Part shown: positions 16,044 through 24,619 of the stretch, in pieces
Layout of the letters: every line of letters begins with the position of its first letter
How positions within the stretch are numbered: the first letter of the stretch is position 1
Source of the DNA: JBCCSZ01 sp039199225
GTDB lineage: Bacteria; Bacteroidota; Bacteroidia; Chitinophagales; Saprospiraceae
DNA length: 28,209 nt
Assembly (NCBI GenBank): GCA_039199225.1
Contig: JBCCSZ010000065.1
Location: 1-28,209 of the forward strand
Direction of reading: 5' to 3'
Notes under the pieces: generated by a model
Told to the model about the DNA's origin: nothing
Seen by the model: the letters and a program-made list of their open reading frames with translations, nothing else
Databases searched by the model: none
Position numbers and translations under genes: made by a program

Positions 16044-16973
16044 TCAACGCTTTGCGGCCAAAAGGTATAGTACAGCCATCCGGACAGCCACGCCATTTTC
16101 TACCTGTTGAAGGATGATTGACTGGTCGGAGTCCGCAGCATCACTGGACAATTCCACCCCTCTGTTGATTGGACCTGGATGCATGATGACAACCTCGCTG
16201 TCGAGGCTGTTTAGAAGTGCCTTATCAATTCCAAAGTACTGTGCATATTCCCGCAGAGATGGGAAAAACTTGATGTCTTGACGCTCTAGTTGAATGCGTA
16301 AAACGTTGGCCACATCGCACCATTCGAGAGTCTTGCGCACATTGTATTCCACCCCAATTCCGAGCTCACCGATGTATTTGGGGATCAAGGTTGGCGGGCC
16401 GCAGACCTTTACTTCGGCACCGAGTTTTTGTAAACAGAAAATATTGCTCAGAGCCACTCTAGAGTGCAGAATGTCTCCTAATATGGCAATCTTTTTTCCT
16501 CGAAGATCACCAATTTTCTCACGCATGGAAAAAGCATCCAACAGAGCTTGGGTAGGATGTTCATGGGTGCCATCACCTGCGTTGACAATGTTGGCATCGA
16601 TGTGGCGAGAAAGGAAAACAGGAGCTCCGGGAGCTGGATGCCGCATCACGATGATGTCGACCTTCATCGATAGGATATTGTTGACCGTATCCAGCAGGGT
16701 TTCTCCCTTTTTGACGGAAGAAGAAGAGGAAGAGAAGTTGATTACATCGGCCGATAGCCTTTTTTCTGCCAACTCGAAGGAGATCCGGGTCCGAGTAGAA
16801 TTTTCAAAAAATAGGTTGGCTACGGTCACATCGCGCAAAGAAGGGACTTTCTTGATGGGGCGGTTGATGACTTCTTTGAAATTCTCCGTTATTTCGAAGA
16901 TTAGGTTGATATCATCCGCTGTCAGGTCTTTGATGCCCAACAGGTGTTTTGTGCTTAATTGCGAGTTTGCCAT
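16044..16973 (-). CDS. pyrB: Aspartate carbamoyltransferase catalytic subunit
   Basis: A 309-residue enzyme that joins carbamoyl phosphate and L-aspartate to N-carbamoyl-aspartate, the first committed step of pyrimidine synthesis, in the cytoplasm. The carbamoyl-phosphate site FFENSTRTR (55-63) is intact, the mobile loop SSSSSSVKKGET (81-92) carries the second Ser/Lys, HEHPTQ (137-142) is present, and MHPGPINRG lies near residue 265. Length is typical. No pyrI regulatory subunit gene is next to it. It lies 13 bp downstream of pyrR on the same strand, so the two are probably co-transcribed. After its stop there is a 137-bp spacer before the coiled-coil gene. Confidence 0.97.
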   Translation of the reverse strand: MANSQLSTKHLLGIKDLTADDINLIFEITENFKEVINRPIKKVPSLRDVTVANLFFENSTRTRISFELAEKRLSADVINFSSSSSSVKKGETLLDTVNNILSMKVDIIVMRHPAPGAPVFLSRHIDANIVNAGDGTHEHPTQALLDAFSMREKIGDLRGKKIAILGDILHSRVALSNIFCLQKLGAEVKVCGPPTLIPKYIGELGIGVEYNVRKTLEWCDVANVLRIQLERQDIKFFPSLREYAQYFGIDKALLNSLDSEVVIMHPGPINRGVELSSDAADSDQSIILQQVENGVAVRMAVLYLLAAKR

Positions 16974-16986
16974 GAGCCCCCTTTGC

Positions 16987-17544
16987 TTATTCTGATTCCT
17001 GTTTGTTTTTGTACAATAAAATCCGATCCATTCCTTCCTCCTCTCCCCAATCGACTTTTACGTAGGCTTCATCCAAAGCATCTACAGTTAGGCCGATGTA
17101 GTCGGATTGAATGGGTAAATGGCGGTTGAAACGTCGATCCACCAATGCCAACAGCTTGACCTGTAGCGGCCTGCCGTAGTGTTGCAAGGCTGTTAATGCC
17201 GCCTGAATGGTTCGTCCGGTATATAGAACATCATCTACCAGAATGACCCGCTTGTCTTCCACTAGGAAATCCATTTCCATTGGATTGGCCATCAATGGTT
17301 TTTGGCGCGTCCGAAAATCATCTCGGTAAAATGTGATGTCTAGTTTTCCGTATTGGATGGAAGTTTTGCCCAAAGTATCGGACAAACGCTTGTAGAGCCG
17401 GTCAGACAAGGGTACACCCCGAGGCTGGATGCCTACGATACAACTTTCTTCGAAATCGCCGTAATCCTCAATAAGTTGCTGACAAAGCCTATCAATGGTT
17501 AGTTGAAATCTACGGTTGTCTAATATGATTCTTCCTTTGGACAT
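16987..17544 (-). CDS. pyrR: PyrR bifunctional pyrimidine regulator / uracil phosphoribosyltransferase
   Basis: A 185-residue phosphoribosyltransferase-fold protein. The PRPP-binding loop RVILVDDVLYTGRTIQAAL is at 99-117, and VGIQPRGVPLSDRL (37-50) and DITFYRDDF (69-77) are PyrR signatures. In Firmicutes PyrR binds pyr mRNA to attenuate transcription and also has weak UPRTase activity. The upstream frame is open to 17664, but that stretch runs into the end of glnS and is not conserved in character, so ATG 17544 is chosen. A -7-like box tatatttg (17560-17553) lies only 8 nt before this ATG. I find no clear antiterminator structure in the 73-bp gap after glnS. It is probably transcribed with pyrB. 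Confidence 0.93.
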   Translation of the reverse strand: MSKGRIILDNRRFQLTIDRLCQQLIEDYGDFEESCIVGIQPRGVPLSDRLYKRLSDTLGKTSIQYGKLDITFYRDDFRTRQKPLMANPMEMDFLVEDKRVILVDDVLYTGRTIQAALTALQHYGRPLQVKLLALVDRRFNRHLPIQSDYIGLTVDALDEAYVKVDWGEEEGMDRILLYKNKQESE

Positions 17545-17617
17545 ATCGGCCACAAATATAATAAGAAATTCAAGTTGTGAAGAAAGAAAAGAAGGTAGTC
17601 CCGTTATGAAAATGAGC

Positions 17618-19297
17618 CTACTTTTTTTTCTGCATTTTCTTCCCCCAACTATCCCGCAGCCCAACTGTCATATTAAAAATGCGATTGGCAGCAGAAGAGG
17701 CGCCATCCATCACAAAGTACCCTTTGCGCAAAAACTGGAATTGCTCCCCTGGTTGAGCAGTCGCCAAACTTGGCTCGACGTATACCTCGTCCAGTATTTT
17801 CAGCGAATCTCTATTGACGACGTCCATAAATTCACGCTCTGGATCGGCAGTCGGTGTCTCAGAAGTGAAAAGTCGGTCATACACTCGAACTTCCGCCTTT
17901 AGCGCATGCTGTGCGGACACCCAATGAATGGTTCCTTTGACCTTGATGCCAGAAGTATCCGACCCACTGCGACTATCTGGATGATAAGAGCAATGTAGAG
18001 CAGTAATCTCACCTGCCTCGTTTTTGATCACTTCATCACAAAGGATAATGTAGCCATTTTTGAGGCGTACGTGCTTGCCTGGGGCCAATCGAAAGTATTT
18101 CTTGGGAGGATCTTCCATAAAATCGCTCCGCTCGATATACAACTCTCTGCAAAAAGGCATTTGTCGGGTTCCCATCGCTTCATCCTCCGGGTTGTTGACC
18201 GTTTCCATCATTTCGACCTTGTCCTCCTCGTAGTTGGTCAGAATCACTTTCAGAGGATCGAGTACGGCCATCACCCGTGGGGTAGTTTTATTCAATTCTT
18301 CTCGAACACAAGCTTCCAATAAGGCGATGTCGATGAGGTTGTCGCGTTTTGCCACACCCGCTTTTTCACAAAACAATCGGATGGCAGCTGCCGGATATCC
18401 CCTGCGCCGCATACCAGAGATGGTGGGCATGCGCGGATCATCCCAGCCAGTGACCACACCATCCTCTACCAGCTTCTTGAGTTTGCGCTTGCTGGTAATC
18501 ATGTAGGAAACATTCATTCTGGCAAACTCAATTTGTCTAGAGGGAAAAATTTCCAACTTTTCAATCAGCCATTCATATAAAGGCCGATGGTGACGAAATT
18601 CCAGCGAACAAAGGGAATGGGTAATTCCTTCGATGGAGTCAGACTGACCGTGCGCAAAATCGTACAATGGGTAAATACACCATTCGTCCCCTGTATTGTG
18701 GTGGGTTTCATGCTTGATTCGGTAGAGAACCGGATCGCGCATCCAAAGATTTGGCGCACTCATATCTATCTTGGCCCGTAAGACCCTGGAACCATCGGGA
18801 AATTCTCCTGCCTTCATACGCTCAAATAAATCGAGATTCTCCTCTATGGAACGGTCCCGAAAAGGGCTATTGGTCCCAGGAACAGTCGTTGTCCCCTTTT
18901 GATCGGCAAGCTCCTCTGCGGTTGAATCGTCCACATAAGCCAGTCCTTTCTTTATCAATTCAACAGCAAATCCGTACAGTTTTCCGAAATAGTCGGATGC
19001 AAAAAAGACATTGTCCCACTCAAAACCCAGCCATTGGATGTCATCCTTGATGGCCTCCACAAATTCGGTATCTTCCGTCGTTGGATTGGTATCATCAAAT
19101 CGAAGGTTACACTTGCCATTGTACTTCTGGGCTATGGTAAAATTTACGCAGATGGCCTTGGCGTGACCGATGTGCAGGTAGCCATTCGGCTCTGGGGGAA
19201 AACGAGTATGCACCCGTTCGCCATGTTTGCCACTGGCCAGGTCTTCTTCGATGATTTGCTCAATGAAATTCCGTGATTCGTATTTTTCTTCTGACAT
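17618..19297 (-). CDS. glnS: Glutaminyl-tRNA synthetase
   Basis: A 559-residue class I aminoacyl-tRNA synthetase that charges tRNA-Gln with glutamine. The HIGH-type motif is in PPEPNGYLHIGHAKA (34-48) and the KMSKS-type motif is ITSKR (267-271). The DDTNPTTE segment (68-75) and the TGDEWCIYPLYDFAHGQSD segment (202-220) are typical of GlnRS rather than GluRS. Length matches bacterial GlnRS (about 550). The frame is open to 19375, but ATG 19297 starts the conserved MSEEKYESRNFIEQII and is preferred. It lies 55 bp downstream of argS on the same strand. Its presence implies that direct Gln charging is used at least in part. Confidence 0.96.
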   Translation of the reverse strand: MSEEKYESRNFIEQIIEEDLASGKHGERVHTRFPPEPNGYLHIGHAKAICVNFTIAQKYNGKCNLRFDDTNPTTEDTEFVEAIKDDIQWLGFEWDNVFFASDYFGKLYGFAVELIKKGLAYVDDSTAEELADQKGTTTVPGTNSPFRDRSIEENLDLFERMKAGEFPDGSRVLRAKIDMSAPNLWMRDPVLYRIKHETHHNTGDEWCIYPLYDFAHGQSDSIEGITHSLCSLEFRHHRPLYEWLIEKLEIFPSRQIEFARMNVSYMITSKRKLKKLVEDGVVTGWDDPRMPTISGMRRRGYPAAAIRLFCEKAGVAKRDNLIDIALLEACVREELNKTTPRVMAVLDPLKVILTNYEEDKVEMMETVNNPEDEAMGTRQMPFCRELYIERSDFMEDPPKKYFRLAPGKHVRLKNGYIILCDEVIKNEAGEITALHCSYHPDSRSGSDTSGIKVKGTIHWVSAQHALKAEVRVYDRLFTSETPTADPEREFMDVVNRDSLKILDEVYVEPSLATAQPGEQFQFLRKGYFVMDGASSAANRIFNMTVGLRDSWGKKMQKKK

Positions 19298-19352
19298 TTC
19301 GTCGGCTGATTTCGTGATTAAGTGATTGGCTTTGTATCTGCAATGGAACGAT

Positions 19353-21209
19353 TTACATCTTATGTGGTACTTCAATGCCCAACATTCTCAGGCCCTCGGA
19401 CAATACGTATCCAAGCGTTTTAGACATTTTCAAGCGGAAGGCTTTAGCTTCCAGGCTTTCGGCGCTCAAGATTGAATGGTCGTGCCAAAACTTGTTGAAC
19501 GACTTGGCCAATTCGTAACAATAATTGGCTAAAAGAGAAGGATCAAGATCATTAGCCGCCTGAAGGACTAGGTTTGGAAAATCATAGACCTGCCGGATGA
19601 TTTCCCTTTCGATGGGCGCCAAACTTTCGTAATTGGCAGCCAAAGATAGGTCGATCGCCTCCTGTGCAGCTGTTTCCAATACGCCGTGTATCCGCACATA
19701 AGAATACTGGATGTAAGGCCCGGTTTGCCCCTGTAGCTCAACAGATTCAGCAGGATTGAAAGTCATCCGCTTGCGTGGATTGACCTTTATGATGAAATAC
19801 TTCAAAGCAGCCAAGCCTATTTTCCGGAAGATATCTTCTTGCTCCTCGGCAGGTAGGTTGAGTACATCGCTCGTACCTTCGGCCACCCGCTTTCGAGCTT
19901 CTTCGATGACCTCTTTCATCAAAACATCCGCATCGACAACGGTACCTTCTCGGGACTTCATCTTTCCGCTGGGCAGGTCAACCATTCCATAAGACAGATG
20001 GTACATCCGATCGGCAAATGGAGCGCCGAGCCGCTTCATGGTTTCAAAGAGGGCTTGAAAGTGGTAGTTTTGCTCATCGGCAACCACATAAACCATTTGA
20101 TCCATACCAAAGTCCTGGTATCTCAGTTGGGCCGTTCCAATGTCCTGAGTGATGTATAAAGAGGTGCCATCGCTCCGCAGCAGCGTTTTTTCACCGAGTT
20201 TGGCTTCTTCTAAATCCACCCAAATGGAACCATCTTCTTTCTTGAAAAAGAGTTCCTTTTCAAGTCCTTTTTCAATCTCAGCTTTACCCAGCAAATAGGT
20301 ATCTGACTCGTAGTACAACTTATCGAAGGACACCCCTAGGTCGGCATAGGTTTGTTCGAATCCGTCGTATACCCAAGCGTTCATCATGGTCCACAGCTGG
20401 CGTACGGCCGGGTCGTTGGCCTCCCATTTGAGCAATAGGTCCCTGGCCTCCTCTCCTATCTGGCTATGGTTGTTGAAGTAACGATTTTTATAGGCTTTGA
20501 AAAAACCCTCTTCAGACTGTTCCTCCTTTTTCTTTTCCGCATAGGTGGCCTTAGCTTGCTCCGATTGCTGCCAAAGACCATACTCCTCTTGAAATTTCTT
20601 TTCAAAAAGGACGTAGTATTTTCCCACGAAGAAATCTCCTTTTATTTGACTGCTCTCAGGCGTTTCGCCATTGCCAAACTTTTGCCAAGCCAACATACTT
20701 TTGCATATGGCAATGCCCCGGTCGTTGACAATTTGGACTTTTTTGACTTCATGGCCGGCAGCTTCCAAAATTTGAGCACAAGACCAACCCAAGAGGATGT
20801 TGCGGATGTGGCCCAAGTGTAAGGGCTTGTTGGTATTTGGCGAGGAATATTCCACCAGTACCTTTTTGCCTGTAGAAGGATGTTTTCCAAAGTCTTTCCG
20901 ATCTACGATTTGCTCGATGTATTCCTTCCAATACTGATCGCTCACAACCAAATTGAGGAAGCCTTTCACGACGTTGAATCGCGGAATCACCCCATCTGAG
21001 TGTTCCAGTATGTACTGTCCGAGTTCTTCACCGATTTGCTCGGGTTTCTTGCGAGCTGCCTTGGTGAAGGGAAACACTACGATGGTATAATCGCCTTCGA
21101 ATTCCTTGCGGGTAGCGTTGTAAATCAAAGACTTTTTAGATACTTCCTGACCGTAAAGTGCTTTGACACCTTGGACCGTCAAATCTAAGATGAGATCTAC
21201 GATGTCCAT
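19353..21209 (-). CDS. argS: Arginyl-tRNA synthetase
   Basis: A 618-residue class I synthetase that charges tRNA-Arg. The HIGH motif is in SSPNTNKPLHLGHIRNILLG (122-141), the KMSKS position reads KMKSR (416-420), and the C-terminal DALR anticodon-binding domain begins near residue 490 (GPYIQYSYVRIHGVLE) and ends LRMLGIEVPHKM. ATG 21209 (MDIVDLILDL) is preferred to a TTG at 21227 that adds six residues. A promoter-like TTG-N20-TAAATTTG stands 53-83 bp upstream. It is probably the first gene of the argS-glnS-pyrR-pyrB run. Confidence 0.96.
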   Translation of the reverse strand: MDIVDLILDLTVQGVKALYGQEVSKKSLIYNATRKEFEGDYTIVVFPFTKAARKKPEQIGEELGQYILEHSDGVIPRFNVVKGFLNLVVSDQYWKEYIEQIVDRKDFGKHPSTGKKVLVEYSSPNTNKPLHLGHIRNILLGWSCAQILEAAGHEVKKVQIVNDRGIAICKSMLAWQKFGNGETPESSQIKGDFFVGKYYVLFEKKFQEEYGLWQQSEQAKATYAEKKKEEQSEEGFFKAYKNRYFNNHSQIGEEARDLLLKWEANDPAVRQLWTMMNAWVYDGFEQTYADLGVSFDKLYYESDTYLLGKAEIEKGLEKELFFKKEDGSIWVDLEEAKLGEKTLLRSDGTSLYITQDIGTAQLRYQDFGMDQMVYVVADEQNYHFQALFETMKRLGAPFADRMYHLSYGMVDLPSGKMKSREGTVVDADVLMKEVIEEARKRVAEGTSDVLNLPAEEQEDIFRKIGLAALKYFIIKVNPRKRMTFNPAESVELQGQTGPYIQYSYVRIHGVLETAAQEAIDLSLAANYESLAPIEREIIRQVYDFPNLVLQAANDLDPSLLANYCYELAKSFNKFWHDHSILSAESLEAKAFRLKMSKTLGYVLSEGLRMLGIEVPHKM

Positions 21210-21261
21210 AACTTTGTTTTCCAACAAAACAATCTGATTTTGAAGTGGGAAAATGATCGCG

Positions 21262-21292
21262 CAAATTTATAGCGATGGACGCGACTTTGCAA
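21262..21292 (-). promoter_or_regulatory. Bacteroidetes-type promoter for argS
   Basis: On the - strand TTG (21292-21290), 20 nt, then TAAATTTG (21269-21262) fits the -33/-7 consensus. The predicted start of transcription near 21255 gives a leader of about 45 nt before ATG 21209. Confidence 0.5.
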
Positions 21293-21348
21293 GATTAATA
21301 TTGAATAAGTACGATTCGCGGGAGAAGAAAAGGGGAATCTTCTTTGGA

Positions 21349-21831
21349 TCAGGCGCGTGGTGCATACCTTCGCAAGTAAATACGCCCTGGCACACAGGAG
21401 CTGAAGGAAGTATCGCCCTGCCAGTATCCTTCGATGACCAACTCATTGTCTTCGCGCTTGACGACCAATTGGTAGCGTTTGTTGCACCACTCCATGCCCT
21501 CTTTGACTTTGAAGTCGATCATGCGGATATCAGACATACGGATCAGGATACCGCTGTGGATACTGCCTTTGACTTCCATATCGACATAGATTTGGGCATC
21601 GTCAATGGTCACATAAGATCGGCCTGTTATAGAATCTCCCTTTTGGAAAAGGAATAGTTGTAGTTTGTACTCAGAGCGAAAGCCACCTTCGTTTTGTGTG
21701 GCCACACCTTCCCACTGTCCAGCTATATTTGCCATTTTTTCATCTTGACCAAAGGTCGATACAGGCAAAATGGCAACGAAAGCCACAACAAAAAATATCA
21801 ACTGCACGAGGTACTTAATTTTCATCTTCAT
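21349..21831 (-). CDS. Small exported beta-rich protein, hypothetical
   Basis: A 160-residue protein from ATG 21831 (ATGs at 21837 and 21825 are equally plausible). A signal peptide (MKIKYLVQLIFFVVAFVAIL then PVSTFGQ) is followed by a beta-rich domain: IAGQWEGVATQNEGG, YKLQLFLFQKGDSITGRSYV, then charged strands and a final LVIEGYWQGDT and PGRIYLRRY. GxWxG near the start and the strand pattern suggest a small lipocalin-like or immunoglobulin-like barrel (inference). Two Cys, in EWCNKRY and SSCVPG, could form a disulfide. Its start overlaps the end of rsmD by about 17 bp, which suggests translational coupling. It is the last gene of a four-gene overlapping cluster. Confidence 0.65.
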   Translation of the reverse strand: MKMKIKYLVQLIFFVVAFVAILPVSTFGQDEKMANIAGQWEGVATQNEGGFRSEYKLQLFLFQKGDSITGRSYVTIDDAQIYVDMEVKGSIHSGILIRMSDIRMIDFKVKEGMEWCNKRYQLVVKREDNELVIEGYWQGDTSFSSCVPGRIYLRRYAPRA

Positions 21832-22372
21832 GAACATTTTGAAAAAAACTGAAAATAGTCTTTCCGTAGTTTCGCTCTTCAATATAGTTGGGATGGCTGC
21901 TAAAATCATGGTTAGGATTGTGTTCCATCACGAACAGCCCCTCCTCCTTCAATAACTCGTTTTTAAAGATGTGGTCCGGAATCGTATCCAATGTTGGTAG
22001 CGGATAGGGTGGTCCAGCAAAGATGTAGTCGAATTTTTCGTTTGATCGTTCTATAAATTTAAATACATCAGCTCGAATAATGCGAATAAAATCACTAACT
22101 TCTAAGGTAGCTGCCATTTTTTTGACAAAAGAAATACAAGGACCGAACTTATCTACATAGGTCACATCTTGGCATCCTCTAGATATAAACTCATAAGAAT
22201 GGTTTCCGGTTCCACCAAAAAGGTCTAAAACTTTCCATTCGTCAAAATCATAGCGATTCGCTAGTATATTGAACAAACCTTCCTTGGCAAAGTCAGTGGT
22301 AGGTCGAGTCGGCCAGTTTTTAGCCGGAGGGAAGAATTTCCGGCCTTTGAATTGCCCCCCTATAATCCGCAT
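21815..22372 (-). CDS. rsmD: 16S rRNA (guanine-N2)-methyltransferase RsmD-like
   Basis: A 185-residue Rossmann-fold methyltransferase of the RsmD family, which methylates G966 of 16S rRNA in the 30S subunit using SAM. The start MRIIGGQFKGRKF and the RPTTDFAKEGLFNIL block (23-37) are family signatures, and VLDLFGGTGNHSYEFISRG (48-66) is the SAM-binding motif I. Motif IV, normally DPPY, reads GPPY (120-123), so the first catalytic residue is Gly. Downstream FVMEH is present. The ATG 22372 overlaps the end of the DUF3822 gene by 13 bp, a gene order that is common in Bacteroidetes. Confidence 0.88.
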   Translation of the reverse strand: MRIIGGQFKGRKFFPPAKNWPTRPTTDFAKEGLFNILANRYDFDEWKVLDLFGGTGNHSYEFISRGCQDVTYVDKFGPCISFVKKMAATLEVSDFIRIIRADVFKFIERSNEKFDYIFAGPPYPLPTLDTIPDHIFKNELLKEEGLFVMEHNPNHDFSSHPNYIEERNYGKTIFSFFQNVHEDEN

Positions 22373-23220
22373 AGTTGCAAGCTGTATAGTTCGAAGAAAA
22401 AATGAGGTGGAAGTTGGTCGAAAGCTGCTCCAAATTGGAGATAATCTGGTTTTGGCGCCATACTGAGGTGGCGGATGTAGCGATACAACAGTCGGTAAAT
22501 TTCTGATTGAGCTGCTATTTGACCAGATAAAACGACTGGAACGACCTCGGGTTTGAGCCCCAGTTGATCGAATGCCAGCATGATGTAGTAGATGAAATCC
22601 TTGCTGGACTGGAAGTCAAAAGAATTACAAAACAGCAACTGCTTTTGTTCAAAGGCAAATAGCTGTACAGACTTGTGCCGAATATTGACAAACAACTGAT
22701 GGCCAGCGCGACTAGCAGCCAACTTTTGAAAGGCCAGTATCAAGGCAGAGTTTTGATGAAAGATGCTGGCAGCGCCAAAGGAACTATCGATAAAATTTTT
22801 GAGGCGGCCATCCAGCCTAAAGACATTGCGAACACTCATTTCCTCCAAATGATCGCTGTACAGAGAAAAATCGTGTTCTTCCAGCACAAGATTCTTCAAG
22901 TAGGTCGATTCTTCCCCTTTTGTATACAATCGATCGGGTACCAGGGTAGACTTTTTGTTGGCAACGCCTATGGATACCCTGCGATAAGACTGTCGAAGCA
23001 ACTCATCCTGTAGATAGACAGACCGGATTTGCTCTACAAGATCGACCGTTTCCAAATGCGCCGGAAAATCGTAAGAACGGAGAAATAAAACAGTGTGCTG
23101 TTTGTCTTGCAGAAAATAAGACAACCTGTCTGTACCGGCGAGCACAGACAGGTTGTAGACCGAAGTCGAAAGTTCAGAAAATTTAGAATCAATAAGTTCC
23201 TGGTGACCTATCGTTCCCAA
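22360..23220 (-). CDS. DUF3822 family protein
   Basis: A 286-residue cytoplasmic protein of the Bacteroidetes-specific DUF3822 family, often next to rsmD; its role is unknown. The visible features are SVYNLSVLAGTDRLSYFLQD near the start, GHQLFVNIRHKSVQLFAFEQ around 174-193, a DFQSSKDFIYYIMLAFDQLG helix, and VVPVVLSGQIAAQSEIYRLL. The strand-helix layout resembles an actin/PilM-like fold, which is inference. The only start available in frame is TTG at 23220 (next Met is over 120 residues in), overlapping the upstream pilin-like gene by 13 bp; coupling of translation is likely. Confidence 0.8.
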   Translation of the reverse strand: MGTIGHQELIDSKFSELSTSVYNLSVLAGTDRLSYFLQDKQHTVLFLRSYDFPAHLETVDLVEQIRSVYLQDELLRQSYRRVSIGVANKKSTLVPDRLYTKGEESTYLKNLVLEEHDFSLYSDHLEEMSVRNVFRLDGRLKNFIDSSFGAASIFHQNSALILAFQKLAASRAGHQLFVNIRHKSVQLFAFEQKQLLFCNSFDFQSSKDFIYYIMLAFDQLGLKPEVVPVVLSGQIAAQSEIYRLLYRYIRHLSMAPKPDYLQFGAAFDQLPPHFFFELYSLQLCGL

Positions 23221-23798
23221 TTTCCAGATAAGTTTGGCGCATTCATATTCCCGAACTTGATGACATTATCGGGGTCGTATCCAGCATCATAGCGACCGTA
23301 AGCAGGGTCTTTGTACTTACCCATGTAGGTCTTAATCGGTGTACCCACCTCAACCACATTCACCAAAGTACTTTGGTAAGTGATCGTATCTGCCTGAATA
23401 TCGAATTGTACAGAGCCACCAAAAGGAACGTATCTCAAAGAATCCAATGATCCAATTTCTTTTTCTTCCACTTTTTCAAGTGCAGAGACATAAGTCGTAT
23501 CGAAACGAATGTCAGAACCATCGCTATCCGGGTCATCCGGGTTTCCATAGACGGAGATGATTTGTACCTTGCCTGTTTTCAGGGTATTGACAAGTGTATC
23601 GAAATCGCCTGCGAATTTACCAGTGATTTCACGGTAGATTTCCTGAGCAGAACGAATCTTTTGCAGACGGTCGACAACTGCTGCATTTCTTAACTCCTTT
23701 GCCGCTTTGAAAGCAATGGGCTCCTGAATGCTACTGAAAAGCATCCACACGAGCAAACCAATAATGGCAATGAGCCCCAGATTGATAGCTAATCTCAT
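23208..23798 (-). CDS. Single-pass membrane protein with pilin-like N-terminus
   Basis: A 196-residue protein. A single hydrophobic helix (residues about 5-23, INLGLIAIIGLLVWMLFSSI) is followed directly by a long helix KAAKELRNAAVVDRLQKIRS and AQEIYREITGKFAGDFDTLV, and then a soluble, Asp/Tyr-rich C-terminal half. A membrane helix that runs on into an AQxxYxxxxGxFAxDFDTL element resembles type IV pilins and pseudopilins, but there is no prepilin peptidase site (no G before F/M at the cut). The C-terminal half has no recognised domain. It is the first gene of a four-gene overlapping cluster with DUF3822 and rsmD. It could be a minor pseudopilin analogue; function is unknown. Confidence 0.7.
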   Translation of the reverse strand: MRLAINLGLIAIIGLLVWMLFSSIQEPIAFKAAKELRNAAVVDRLQKIRSAQEIYREITGKFAGDFDTLVNTLKTGKVQIISVYGNPDDPDSDGSDIRFDTTYVSALEKVEEKEIGSLDSLRYVPFGGSVQFDIQADTITYQSTLVNVVEVGTPIKTYMGKYKDPAYGRYDAGYDPDNVIKFGNMNAPNLSGNWER

Positions 23799-24055
23799 AA
23801 GACGTTATTTCGTTTTTGTTTCAATGCAATTATAGTAACTTTTTTTCGAAATTCTGTTGAGTGCTGCAAAAAAAGCTGCTGCAGGTTTCCAGCCAGACAT
23901 AGTAAGGCAATTGCGGAAGCCATATTGGGCAATTTTACATAAAATCGGGTAAAACGTTTTGAGCAGTTAAACAGAATGATCTAAATCGTTTCTACAAAAG
24001 CTTATTTACAAAATGAGATGCTGACTAATCCGGATTTGGTGTGTAAGTTGGATCG

Positions 24056-24454
24056 TTACTTAAAATGTTTTTCGCCAATCAGGCACTCACCAGAGTAGGA
24101 AGCACCTTCATCTACGACCAGCTTTCTGGCCAATATTTTTCCATTGACGGATGCAGAGCTGCTCAGAAAAAGGGTGCCGTTGACTCGTAGTTCTCCCTCG
24201 ATTGAACCCTCTATGGCCGAGCCATTACAGTCTGCATTGCCATTAATTTTGCCATCGGCTCCCATGACTAAGCGTTTTTCGCTCACTAGATCGCCGATCA
24301 GCACACCATCGAGGCGAATGTCTTCGGGTGTAAAAATTTTGCCCTCGATCACTGTTCCTTTGTCAAATGTGCAAGTTTTTTTGTCGGTGTGAAAAACATC
24401 CTTCTTTTCCTGGACTTGAATTTCGTTTTTAGGTTTTACCTTTGTTCCAAACAT
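24056..24454 (-). CDS. Bactofilin (polymer-forming cytoskeletal protein)
   Basis: A 132-residue bactofilin. The core (about residues 28-126) has repeating short strands typical of the right-handed beta-helix: GTVIEGKIFTPEDIRLDGVL, IGDLVSEKRLVMGADGKING, SAIEGSIEGELRVNGTLFL, SASVNGKILARKLVVDEGA. The N-terminal tail (1-27) is charged and probably disordered. Bactofilins assemble without nucleotide into filaments that help place cell-wall or envelope machinery in the cytoplasm, often at the membrane. Two Cys (29, 76) are unusual for such a small protein. It is a single gene with its own upstream AT-rich region; no peptidase partner (LytM) is next to it here. Confidence 0.9.
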   Translation of the reverse strand: MFGTKVKPKNEIQVQEKKDVFHTDKKTCTFDKGTVIEGKIFTPEDIRLDGVLIGDLVSEKRLVMGADGKINGNADCNGSAIEGSIEGELRVNGTLFLSSSASVNGKILARKLVVDEGASYSGECLIGEKHFK

Positions 24455-24619
24455 GAATTGCGTAAGATTTTTGTGAAGTAGTAAAAGTATCAGGTCTTTA
24501 GCAGTGGGAAGGAAAAAAGTTAGTGCTTCAGACTGTATACATTAAAGATAGTACTCTATATCAAAATTTCATATAATTTCCTTTAACAAATTTATATTTT
24601 TTCAATAATTGCTGTTTTA

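Noticed and set aside
17545..17664. 40-residue N-terminal extension of PyrR
   Set aside because: It runs back into glnS, and conserved PyrR sequence starts only at MSKGRIILDN.
23208..23798. Classical type IV pilin
   Set aside because: There is no prepilin peptidase cleavage site and the short N-terminus begins directly with the hydrophobic helix; only the general layout resembles a pilin.
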